The notes under the pieces are model-generated. The model did not search any database and was not told the origin of the DNA. It worked only from the letters and a program-made list of their open reading frames with translations. Positions 57,401 to 64,000 of a stretch of 64,000 bases of DNA are shown here, one piece after another; position 1 is the first letter of the stretch, and every line of letters begins with the position of its first letter. Source of the DNA: Gimesia maris (GTDB taxonomy: Bacteria; Planctomycetota; Planctomycetia; Planctomycetales; Planctomycetaceae); NCBI RefSeq assembly GCF_008298035.1, contig NZ_CP042910.1, positions 5,595,001 to 5,659,000 of the forward strand. Reading direction: 5' to 3'. A program made the position numbers and the translations under genes.

Positions 57401-57686
57401 CCACGTAAATAATCGAAATACCAACTCCCGAGGAACTGCGGACCGCCTGTACTCCCGTCGCGCCATTTAAGGTGGTTTCCAGGGGAAAGGTAATCAGAGA
57501 TTCAACTTCTTCCGGAGCCATGCCCGGCGCTTCAGTCATAACCACAACACGGGGACGGTTGAGATTCGGAAAGACATCGATGCCCATATTCAGCGCCTGC
57601 CAGCTCCCGAAGCCGATCAGAAACAGCGAGAACGCGAGCGTGAGATGACGTTGTTTTAGAGCAAATCGAATAATCGCATTTAACAT
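54456..57686 (-). CDS. heavy-metal efflux RND pump (CusA/CzcA family)
   Basis: 1076 residues, full length for HME-RND. Twelve membrane helices in the usual two halves. Signature parts: FPNLNRPRVVVMTEAPGMAP in the N-terminal porter region, the proton-relay helix AIGELVDDAIVDVENIFRRL (TM4), FVFGTAIVV-like TM5/6 region VFGTAIVVLVFLPLFALSGM, and in the second half FISLGGIASRNGILLLNHYL. Exports divalent or monovalent metal ions across the inner membrane driven by protons; the ion is not readable from the sequence. Lies 62 bases after the adaptor gene. Confidence 0.95.
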   Translation of the reverse strand: MLNAIIRFALKQRHLTLAFSLFLIGFGSWQALNMGIDVFPNLNRPRVVVMTEAPGMAPEEVESLITFPLETTLNGATGVQAVRSSSGVGISIIYVEFEWGTNIYNDRQVVNERLQLVTEQLPDGVKPQLAPISSIMGQIMMLGMWSEGDKTSPLEVRTLADWVVRQRLLTIPGVSQVFTMGGGRKQFQVLVDPQLLLKYGITLHEVRLACEQSNENATGGYLDEQGPNEFLVRALGRIQTLEDLEKVVVANRKGRPVILSQIAKVIEGPQVKRGDSSAFVKQEDGTFAGGSAVVLTVNKQPNADTRRVANDVIQALKDLEPSLPEDIRIQPELYSQKSFIDRSIENVIDALVDGGILVVIILFLFLMNFRTTFITLTAIPLSIAITAIVFAVFGLSINTMTLGGLAVAIGELVDDAIVDVENIFRRLQENRYAKNPKHTLLVVFQASCEIRNSIVFGTAIVVLVFLPLFALSGMEGRLFAPLGVAYIVSILSSLLVSLTLTPVLSYWLLGKKFGTPVDPEKRSATEPHGDQDGPLLRFLKWIAGYVISFSIRFSGPMLIAGISSVLVAGLFLLQLDRDFLPPFNEGVAQLNVVLPPGTSLKKSNEISETVMDRLKNINGVEAFSRRTGRAELDEHAEGVNVSEYIISFDPDSGRSREQVLDDIRTSMEAIPGIVISVEQPLAHLISHMISGVKAQVGIKIYGENLIVLRNTARKMEAAMQSVPGVTDVLVEPQVEIKQLQIKLNRDKLKLYGLTPAYVNEYVETAMNGMVVSQVLQGQRTFDLLIRMDEKYREDRQALKRLAIDLPGGGTTPLSSVADITDSTGPNTINREKVQKRIIVQCNVTGRGLVDVVNEIQAKQKPVIESLPAGYFVEYSGQFESQQSASRMISALFLVSMLGVFLVLFTMFRSPNFSLQVMAALPMAFIGSVIALVVTGQTLTIAAMVGFISLGGIASRNGILLLNHYLHLVKYEGEGWTREMIVRAGQERLAPVLMTALTSGIGLVPLAMSQGEAGKEILYPVATVIIGGLLSSTILEFFIRPALFWSCGRKAGARIVADTNEEVPLIEEREEQTTPIA

Positions 57687-57748
57687 GGTAGCAGTTCCGG
57701 GTAGTGACAGAGGACGGAAGCGAGATCAAGGCCAGGATGGGAATACAA

Positions 57749-59233
57749 TCAGTGATTGTGTCCCGCGTGTGGATCAACGGCGCCGCCCGCCTTGTTCTTC
57801 AATGCCATCTGCAGTTGATGTGCTCCTGCAAATGCAATTTTGTCGCCGGGAAAAATGGATCCATCATTTTCGATCACCGCCCAGAGTTGATCCTGATACA
57901 GGACATGCACGGGGCGTCGATCAAAGTGGTCTCCGTTCTCCTGAAAGACAAACTGCTCGGCCCCTTCACTGGCGACCGCTTCCACGGGGAGAACGATCTG
58001 TTTCTTCCAGGTCTCCACCGGAATGAGTAACTGCATTCGCTGTCCGGTCTTGAAACGCCAGGTAATATAGCGGTCTCCATCTTTGCGAATGGTGTCGTGT
58101 TCGATCTGATTTGGCAGATTCACATATACGGAAAAGGTTCTGGTTTCGGTCTCAATCTGATTATCGAGGTAGTCGATCTTCAGATCTTTGATCAGTTTTT
58201 TCGTTTTGTTATTTTCTTCCTGAATCGCTTCGATGGGCCACTGGTTATCCAGACAGCGTGTAATTTCATCTGTCTCCTGTTCAAAGGCCTGGCCTTTGAT
58301 ATACAGGTCACTGTAATCTGCCAGAACGCAGAGTGTATCTCCGGCCTGTACGAAATCGCCTTTATTAACGTCTAACGACTGAACCACCAGCAGAGACCGT
58401 TGCGAAGCGGCCGCCTGATCGAGGGTCCTCGGAGCAGGTGCTGAAATACGTTGAATTTCCATATCAGGAGCAGACACTTCGCCGGACTGGTCATGAACCA
58501 GAGGCGCATAGACCAGATGCTCTTTTATCAGACGCCGCGTCTTTTTGATCTGATCCACTTGAGTAGCAGTAAATCCATGCAACAGAAGTGCCTCACGCTG
58601 TGCTTTCAATATTGCTTCCAGCTTTTCTTTGGCATATTCGCGTTCCAGCAGCACTTTCCCGGCAATGACCCCTTTATTGGTAATCACCTGAATCCGCTCG
58701 ATTTCTTTGAGTTCGACATCGAGTTCACCCAGAGTTTTGAGGTACGCGGTTTGTGCCTGCACCAGGTCTTCATGAGTCAACCGGATTTTAAACAGGGGGC
58801 GACCTGGCTGAACTGCTTCGCCCCCGGTGACATTCACATTCGTGACAATGCCCGTCATGGGAGCGACCACCTTGATGCGAGTCTTGCCGGGACGCTCGAC
58901 CACCATCGCGGGAATCGTAATCGTACGCGTAAAGTCTTTGAGTTGAACCGGCACAATCTTATCCGCGGTCAGGCCAACGTTTTTTCTAGCCTGGGGCGAG
59001 AGTTCCAGGGAACTGGTTTCATCGTGTCCCGCATGGTCGTGATCGTGGTGATCCTCTTCGGATGCAGCGCCAGTTGTTTTCTGGTCAGACTGCTTCTGGT
59101 TGGTTTTGTTCGCATAGTTTTTCAATGCGGGCATCCACTGCTGCTGCGTTCCCCAGAGCAGAAATCCCGTAATCATGAAGACTACGATTGTCAGTAATAT
59201 TTTCCAGTTTTGTTTCAGCTTAGAATGATTCAT
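57749..59233 (-). CDS. RND efflux periplasmic adaptor with His-rich ends
   Basis: 494 residues from ATG 59233, which has GAGG eight bases upstream; the frame is open to 59365 but the signal/membrane segment (KILLTIVVFMITGFLLW) starts at ~10. HlyD-type barrel-sandwich hybrid: TIPAMVVERPGKTRIKVVAP, then GGEAVQPGRPLFKIRLTHED, a long coiled-coil hairpin (~160-230), and VNKGDFVQAGDTLCVLAD. His-rich clusters lie before the domain (EEDHHDHDHAGHDE, ~60) and at the C-terminus (DPHAGHNH). Links the pump to an outer-membrane channel, which is not encoded here. Confidence 0.92.
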   Translation of the reverse strand: MNHSKLKQNWKILLTIVVFMITGFLLWGTQQQWMPALKNYANKTNQKQSDQKTTGAASEEDHHDHDHAGHDETSSLELSPQARKNVGLTADKIVPVQLKDFTRTITIPAMVVERPGKTRIKVVAPMTGIVTNVNVTGGEAVQPGRPLFKIRLTHEDLVQAQTAYLKTLGELDVELKEIERIQVITNKGVIAGKVLLEREYAKEKLEAILKAQREALLLHGFTATQVDQIKKTRRLIKEHLVYAPLVHDQSGEVSAPDMEIQRISAPAPRTLDQAAASQRSLLVVQSLDVNKGDFVQAGDTLCVLADYSDLYIKGQAFEQETDEITRCLDNQWPIEAIQEENNKTKKLIKDLKIDYLDNQIETETRTFSVYVNLPNQIEHDTIRKDGDRYITWRFKTGQRMQLLIPVETWKKQIVLPVEAVASEGAEQFVFQENGDHFDRRPVHVLYQDQLWAVIENDGSIFPGDKIAFAGAHQLQMALKNKAGGAVDPHAGHNH

Positions 59234-59382
59234 CACAGGCCTCGTATCGGGCTGCGCATAATATGCCCGAAGCATGCGCACGGTAAATTGCGAGAGATCC
59301 GATTTGCGGACAGAGATCGCGGCAAGATAATAAAGCCGGCACTCAGCGCAGAATGGGAGAGACAATCAGAAAAGAGCGGTCT

Positions 59383-59838
59383 CTAGATCAACCAGACCGT
59401 GGTCAGGGATTGCGCGCGCACGCCCGGTGACAGAAAGACCGAAGCGGAACTGAAAAACGGCATATGATCGACATACTGTTTTTCACGGGCAGAAAATAAT
59501 TCGTCCCAGAGCGGCATCAGACTGATGAGCTGGGAAGATTCTTCGTGCACCTTGACAGTAGTCGCTGCCAGATAGGAACATCGGCCCTCCTGGCAGGGAT
59601 CCGAATCCTGCTGAACCGGATCCTGCTGATCGGGCTCTTGAGAACAGTGATCTGACTGGGCATGCGAATGCTTGTGCTCGTGCGCCGCGTGGGCTGCTTC
59701 ATGCTGGCAGAGTTTCACTGTCTGACAGGTGTCATGTTCACCGACATGACAGTCGTGCGCATGATGCCAGCCACATCCCAGCACTGTGTGGGACAGCATC
59801 GATATCAGCATCAAAATCACTGTCAGATGTAAATACAT
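59383..59838 (-). CDS. His/Cys-rich secreted protein at the head of the metal-efflux operon
   Basis: 151 residues, function unknown. Hydrophobic N-terminus with a possible lipobox (MLSHTVLGC). Then a His/Cys cluster (GWHHAHDCHVGEHDTC, LCQHEAAHAAHEHKHSHAQS, DHCSQEPDQQ, PCQEGRCSYL) with ~12 His and seven Cys in 60 residues. The C-terminal third is ordinary and without clusters. It could sense or bind the metal. It lies immediately after the operon promoter and 149 bases before the adaptor gene. Confidence 0.72.
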   Translation of the reverse strand: MYLHLTVILMLISMLSHTVLGCGWHHAHDCHVGEHDTCQTVKLCQHEAAHAAHEHKHSHAQSDHCSQEPDQQDPVQQDSDPCQEGRCSYLAATTVKVHEESSQLISLMPLWDELFSAREKQYVDHMPFFSSASVFLSPGVRAQSLTTVWLI

Positions 59839-60195
59839 GAAAAACCTTTGAATCCAATGAACTTCTCTTGAATCATGTCACTTAACCCCAAATGTGTCAA
59901 GCTCTCTCTCCATAAGACGCAAATGGAAGGCCAATCAGCAAACCAAATTCGTAATTTTAGTTAAGTGTTTTCATTTCAGAACTTTAGAGTGACGATTCCA
60001 TGCACGGAATGATAAAATTTCAGCCTCTTGCTGTCGCAGGACTGATCCTGCTGTGATCAATCTGACTCTTAAGTTCTGGTAATCATGAGTTCCGTATAGA
60101 ATTGCGGAAAGTCAGACTTGTAAACAGAACTTAAAAATAAGATGCTGAACGAACAGAATTCTCGAAGCGTTCTCACAAAATAAAGGGAGTGATTT
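59839..60195. other. divergent intergenic region between the metal operon and the dehydrogenase gene
   Basis: 357 bases without a gene. Holds the metal-operon promoter. No metal-regulator gene (MerR, ArsR, CusR type) is adjacent, so control is from elsewhere. Confidence 0.45.
59872..59900 (-). promoter_or_regulatory. sigma70-like promoter of the metal-efflux operon
   Basis: On the minus strand TTGACA (59895-59900), 17-base spacer, CATGAT (59872-59877), about 30 bases upstream of ATG 59838. The -35 is perfect. CACTTAAC on the plus strand at 59879 (in the spacer) and its inverse GTTAAGTG near 59962 could be a regulator pair. Confidence 0.65.
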
Positions 60196-61164
60196 GTGTC
60201 TGCGAAATATCGTGTGTTAATTACGGATCGTGCGTGGCCTGACTGTGAAGTTGAAAAGCGGGAATTGGCGCGTGTTGATGCGGAAGTCATAGAAGCCCCT
60301 CCGGGAGCCGATGAAGCCAAGTTAGTGGAATGTGCCTCGGGCGTCGATGCGATCGCCACCTGCTGGGCCCAGGTCACCCAGGCAGTCATCGACGCGGCAC
60401 CGGACTGCAAAACGATTGCACGGCTGGGGATCGGGCTGGATAATATTGATGTCGCATATGCCACTTCGCTGAAGATCCCGGTTACGAATGTGCCCGATTA
60501 CTGCATTCCCGAAGTGGCCGACCATGCGATTGGCCTGATGCTGGCCAGTTTAAGGAACATCGCCTTTCTCAATCAGCAGATCAAACAGGGTATTTATGAT
60601 CTGTCTGCTGCTCCCGTGCCTCGCCGAGTCGGTTCGTTAACGCTGGGACTGTTTGGATTCGGTCTGACAGGACAGGCAGTCGCCGAACGGGCACGGGCAT
60701 TTGGTATGCAGGTAATTGCCACAAATTCTTCAGGTAACGACTATGGTACCGGCACCCGCATGGTTGCGTTCGAGGAGTTGCTCGAAGAAAGCGACGTCAT
60801 TTCGATCCACGCACCACTGACAGATGCGACAGAATATCAGTTCGACGCGGCAGCTTTTCAGAAAATGAAGTCGACGGCGATCATCGTCAATACCGCTCGT
60901 GGAGCACTGATCGATTTCGATGCGTTGAAAACAGCGGTGAAAAATGAAGACATTTCGGGAGCGGCGCTGGATGTCTTTGACCCGGAACCCCCTGACCTGT
61001 CTGACCCGTTTTTTCAGCATGACCGGATCATTACAACGCCTCATGCTGCGTTTATTTCCCAGGAGTCACTGGACGAACTTCGACAACAGGCAGCTTGTCA
61101 GGTGGCAGATGTACTGGTGGGCAAAAAGCCCAGCAATGTGGTAAATCCTGCAGTATATGAATAA
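60196..61164 (+). CDS. D-isomer 2-hydroxyacid dehydrogenase, CtBP-like
   Basis: 322 residues from GTG 60196, with GGGAG seven to eight bases upstream. NAD-binding domain inserted between two halves of the substrate domain: TLGLFGFGLTGQAVAERARA (GxGxxG), IIVNTARGALIDFDALKTAV with catalytic Arg, ALDVFDPEPPDLSDPF with catalytic Glu, and TPHAAFISQESLDELR with catalytic His. Resembles C-terminal-binding-protein-like dehydrogenases; substrate unknown. Alone, followed by the coiled-coil protein gene. Confidence 0.93.
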   Translation: MSAKYRVLITDRAWPDCEVEKRELARVDAEVIEAPPGADEAKLVECASGVDAIATCWAQVTQAVIDAAPDCKTIARLGIGLDNIDVAYATSLKIPVTNVPDYCIPEVADHAIGLMLASLRNIAFLNQQIKQGIYDLSAAPVPRRVGSLTLGLFGFGLTGQAVAERARAFGMQVIATNSSGNDYGTGTRMVAFEELLEESDVISIHAPLTDATEYQFDAAAFQKMKSTAIIVNTARGALIDFDALKTAVKNEDISGAALDVFDPEPPDLSDPFFQHDRIITTPHAAFISQESLDELRQQAACQVADVLVGKKPSNVVNPAVYE

Positions 61165-61316
61165 TCGCTACCACCGGCAGAAGGATGTCGAAAAAGTGCA
61201 TCACCCAGTCCGGGTATCCCGCTGAGACTGCTTTCACATAAGCTAGGCTAACCGTAGCTGTCCTTTATTTTTAGCTTAAAACCATGTGAAAGGTGAACAG
61301 ACTCAGGTACGAATGG

Positions 61317-62972
61317 ATGGAACCCGGTCAAGACGCTCCTCAACCTGATCCGCAGTCAATGCAGATTGAATCACAGCCAGAACAAGGCTCTGAATCAGAT
61401 CGCCAGGAAGAACGTACGCGCACCGCCGCAGAGGTTGAGAGACAGGAAGCGCAATTGATCGCCCAATGGGATGCGGAAAAGATTCAGCACATGGCAGAGC
61501 TGGAAACCGAACTCCTGGAAAAAGAAGAACTGGTTGAGAAACTCACCGAACAGTTGACGCAGGTGGCAGAACGCCTGGAACGCAGCCAGCATACCAGCCA
61601 CGAACAGAAAGCCGCCGATAATCACCGGATTCAGGAACTGGAATCGATTCGGCAGGAAGAAGAGGCGCTGATCGCCGCTCTCAAGGACCGGTTATCCCAG
61701 GTGGCAGAACAACTGGAACGCAGCCAGCAGAGCCAGCCTGCATGGACAGAATCGGATCAGCAACGACTGCAGGGACTCGAAACGGAGTTGCAGGAAAAAG
61801 AAGCTCTGGTCGCCACTCTGACCGAACGCCTGTCTGAACTCGCGGAACAACTCAAATCCACCCAGCGTGAAAAAGAAGAGCTGAGTGCCGCAGATCAGCA
61901 GCGAATTTTAGAACTGCAGACGGAACTCGAAGAAAAAGAGCAGTTGGTCGTTATCCTGACGGAACGCCTGGAACAGGTCGCCGAACAACTGGACCGCAGA
62001 CACCGCACGGGTGCTGATCGTGGCATGACCATTTCCAATGGAATTCCCCCTGAGGTCATCGAAGAACAACAGAAACTGACACACGATCTGCATTCACTGC
62101 TTGAACAATGGCAGGGCATGGAGACCGAATCAGCCCTGACTCGCATTGAACTGCAGATTGCTGAACTGAAAAAAGTTGTGCAAGATGGTTTCGAAAAGGG
62201 ACCTGCTGCCCCCCAACCTGCCAGCCTGGTTGATTACCTCTCTTCACCGACCATTCCCGGCACCGAAGAATCAGAGGTCCATGAAGAAGAAACCGTCGAA
62301 GAAGAATCTCCGGCCTGCGAACCGGTGGAAACGACTCCCAGTGAACTCAATGCAGATTCGACAGTCAGCGGCTGGGAGGCCATGAAGCAGAAACTGATGT
62401 CAGGAGAGGGAGTGGATGTCTCCACAGACCTCGCCCGAAAAACAGCCCCTAAACCGGAACCGCCCAGGAAACCGGAAAGTTCTGCCGGTTCCCTGTTAAA
62501 TTCCGTACCAGCCGGATCGGCGGGACGCACGCTGGCGAGTTACAAACCTCCGATTCCTGATCCCCCTGTTGAAATCGAGGAAGAGTCAGCATCTCCAGAC
62601 CAACTGGTCGCAGCGATTCGTGAACGCGATCTGTATATCAGCGCATTAATCAAACGTCTACGTGAAGCAGAAACAGCAGTCATCCCCGTTAACTGGGAAC
62701 AGTTAAATAATGCTCCGACGGAACTGCTGGAACAACTGCAGGCATTACATCATGATCTGGAGCACAGCCTGGGTCTGGCCGAGGTCGAGATATCGATTGA
62801 ACGCGCCCGTCTGTCGCGCACCCAGTCGATGCTGCAGAATCGTGAAGAACAGATTCGCAAAAAAGAAAAGCAGCTGGGACTGAACCTGGAACGCAGCGAG
62901 GAAGAAGAAGTCCCTGCTGAAAAGCCTTTGAATGAAGAACAGAAAAAACGCTGGCTTGGCTTTCTAAATTAA
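61317..62972 (+). CDS. coiled-coil protein with four tandem heptad repeats
   Basis: 551 residues from ATG 61317 (MEPGQDAPQP); GTG 61293 would add eight. Highly charged and probably a long coiled coil. Four ~45-residue repeats at ~60-240 share the unit ETELLEKEELVEKLTEQL, then QVAERLERSQ (compare ETELQEKEALVATLTERL and QTELEEKEQLVVILTERL). The middle (~255-430) is acidic and Pro/Ser-rich; the C-terminal ~120 residues are helical again (ARLSRTQSMLQNREEQIRKK) and end in KKRWLGFLN. No signal peptide, so cytoplasmic. Function unknown; a scaffold or cytoskeletal role is only a guess. Confidence 0.8.
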   Translation: MEPGQDAPQPDPQSMQIESQPEQGSESDRQEERTRTAAEVERQEAQLIAQWDAEKIQHMAELETELLEKEELVEKLTEQLTQVAERLERSQHTSHEQKAADNHRIQELESIRQEEEALIAALKDRLSQVAEQLERSQQSQPAWTESDQQRLQGLETELQEKEALVATLTERLSELAEQLKSTQREKEELSAADQQRILELQTELEEKEQLVVILTERLEQVAEQLDRRHRTGADRGMTISNGIPPEVIEEQQKLTHDLHSLLEQWQGMETESALTRIELQIAELKKVVQDGFEKGPAAPQPASLVDYLSSPTIPGTEESEVHEEETVEEESPACEPVETTPSELNADSTVSGWEAMKQKLMSGEGVDVSTDLARKTAPKPEPPRKPESSAGSLLNSVPAGSAGRTLASYKPPIPDPPVEIEEESASPDQLVAAIRERDLYISALIKRLREAETAVIPVNWEQLNNAPTELLEQLQALHHDLEHSLGLAEVEISIERARLSRTQSMLQNREEQIRKKEKQLGLNLERSEEEEVPAEKPLNEEQKKRWLGFLN

Positions 62973-63352
62973 ACTGCGTTTGCCTTCATTAATTATTCAC
63001 AATTCAGACTCCGCTCAGGAACGGCGCGTACAGCGACAGGGAGCCCCCCTTCGCAAAGGTTGGAAACAGCGCACATCAGCCTGCATCTTCTCTTGAAACC
63101 CGTGATTTCCCGCCTCATATTCATCAGGCAACAGACAGTATCGACAGTTCCTCTTGAGTCTCATATCAGATCTCAGCCGGTTACCTCCGTTCTATTAACC
63201 CGGGTCACTCTCTCTCGGTCCTTCTTGATATCTTGACATCGATCAGTCATCATGTTGGCACGGATTCTGCAAGCGGGCCTGCATTCTTCTACTATACCAA
63301 CTTCTTATAATACCCATGATTTCTGCTTCAATGCAGTCAGTCGGAGAGAGTC
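62973..63352. other. gene-free stretch with a sigma54-like site
   Basis: 380 bases, no gene. Holds the sigma54-like promoter at 63256-63271 and no other recognisable signal. Confidence 0.45.
63256..63271 (+). promoter_or_regulatory. sigma54-like promoter
   Basis: TGGCACG, four bases, then CTGCA: the -24 element is perfect and the -12 element differs only in its first base (C for T). Spacing between GG and GC is right. It would start transcription near 63282, about 70 bases before the start of the last gene. A sigma54 enhancer-binding protein is not in the window. Confidence 0.5.
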
Positions 63353-64000
63353 TTGAATCAACCGGTACCAGAACGTAACGCCCCTCTCTGGATCCTGTCA
63401 TTAATGCTGCTGGTCTCTGGCAATTGTGCGTTGATGTTTCAAGTGGTCTGGATTCGTGAGCTCCGACTGGTATTCGGTGCGACGACTGCTTCTTCCGCTG
63501 CCGTGCTGGCTATTTTTATGGCGGGTCTGGGGCTGGGGAACTGGCTGTTCGGGAGCAGGATCGATGCTGCAATTCGTCCCCTGCGGTGCTACGGTCTGCT
63601 GGAATTGGGTATCGCACTGACAGCGGGGATCAGTCCTTTTCTGCTGATGCTTGTACGACAGATGTATGTAAATATGGGAGGTCAGGCTGCGCTGGGTCCG
63701 GAACTGGCAACACTTTCACGCCTGGCAGCTTCTGCGATGATCCTGGCTGTGCCTACCATTTTGATGGGAGGCACCATGCCTGCTGCCGCCCGTGCGGTCT
63801 CAAATGCTGCCGACCCGCATCGTCGCGGTGTTGCGTTGATCTACGGGTTGAACACGATTGGTGCTGTCCTCGGTGCCGGGATTGCTAATTTCATGTTGCT
63901 GGAAGCACTGGGGAATCGGGGCGTACTCTGGTTCGCCTGCGGGATCAATCTGCTGCTGGCAGTCTCTGCCCTGTTGATCTCGAAAAGATTATCAAGCAGC
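63353..64000 (+). CDS. membrane-fused spermidine-synthase-type protein (partial)
   Basis: Runs off the right edge; 216 codons seen. Starts at TTG 63353, with GGAG eight bases upstream. The N-terminus is a series of hydrophobic helices: WILSLMLLVSGNCALMFQVV, VLAIFMAGLGLGNWLFGS, LLELGIALTAGISPFLLMLV, ILAVPTILMGGTMPAAARAV and LIYGLNTIGAVLGAGIANFM. This is the pattern of the MFS-like N-terminal domain fused to spermidine synthase-like methyltransferase domains, common in planctomycetes; the enzyme part would lie beyond the window. The TMPAAARAV loop is the clearest family marker. Confidence 0.85.
   Translation, partial: MNQPVPERNAPLWILSLMLLVSGNCALMFQVVWIRELRLVFGATTASSAAVLAIFMAGLGLGNWLFGSRIDAAIRPLRCYGLLELGIALTAGISPFLLMLVRQMYVNMGGQAALGPELATLSRLAASAMILAVPTILMGGTMPAAARAVSNAADPHRRGVALIYGLNTIGAVLGAGIANFMLLEALGNRGVLWFACGINLLLAVSALLISKRLSSS

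Noticed and set aside
1-64000. CRISPR arrays, insertion sequences, prophage genes, rRNA, tmRNA, RNase P or SRP RNA
   Set aside because: No regularly spaced repeats, transposase, integrase or phage genes, and none of the RNA core motifs was seen on reading through both strands.

Overview
This window looks like a chromosomal segment of a planctomycete, most like the Gimesia/Planctomycetaceae group. That placement is an inference from gene content: two Tat-signal DUF1501 proteins, a DUF1559 prepilin-like protein ending in an H-x9-DG-type motif, a CRTAC1/ASPIC lipoprotein, an ECF sigma factor overlapping a FecR-type gene, TPR proteins, and an alpha-CTD/TPR fusion. No insertion sequence, prophage, CRISPR array or rRNA gene was seen. 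There is one tRNA (Gln, UUG). Genes are mostly in short operons separated by hairpin terminators.

Layout. 1-1331 (minus): ECF sigma factor and a FecR-like protein cut by the left edge. 1922-4315 (minus): glycosyltransferase and L-2-hydroxyglutarate oxidase, divergent from an M20 dipeptidase (4439-5812). 6127-10085 (minus): nitroreductase, a membrane-anchored unknown, DUF1501, FolK with an extra C-terminal domain, and a Flp pilin. 10467-13470 (plus): IF-1, RNase HI, RecG, facing an LptF/G-type permease. 15078-17318: DksA/TraR-type zinc-finger protein and an HtrA-like protease, then a bidirectional terminator and a DUF11 surface protein. 20084-24843 (plus): lipB-lipA-lipoyl-like domain-holB-ricT-Minf_1886 cluster. 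25232-30448 (plus): membrane pyrophosphatase, RsfS, ArgS. 30523-38583 (minus): tRNA-Gln, TPR/alpha-CTD protein, RsmB, AroA, an epimerase, an unknown, Prs and a GlmU-type uridylyltransferase. 38685-46660: outer-membrane barrel, small protein, GpsA, PQQ propeller protein, second DUF1501, lipoprotein, DUF1559. 46842-49887 (minus): CRTAC1 lipoprotein and TPR protein in one operon. 50190-53544: second ECF sigma factor with a membrane-anchored partner, and a Cys-rich secreted protein. 53755-59900 (minus): a complete-looking heavy-metal efflux operon with promoter, His/Cys-rich protein, adaptor, RND pump, His-rich lipoprotein and terminator. 60196-64000 (plus): CtBP-like dehydrogenase, coiled-coil protein, and a membrane/spermidine-synthase-type protein cut by the right edge.

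The points most worth a second look are these. LipB and the lipoyl-like domain on either side of an intact LipA both appear to lack their defining catalytic or acceptor residues. The rsfS reading frame has no ATG, GTG or TTG start and sits against a dispersed repeat. The argS Shine-Dalgarno seems to be brought to its start codon by a hairpin. A TPR protein carries two RNA polymerase alpha-CTD domains. The metal-efflux operon has His-rich proteins at both ends. All family calls are by eye from motifs; no searches were run.
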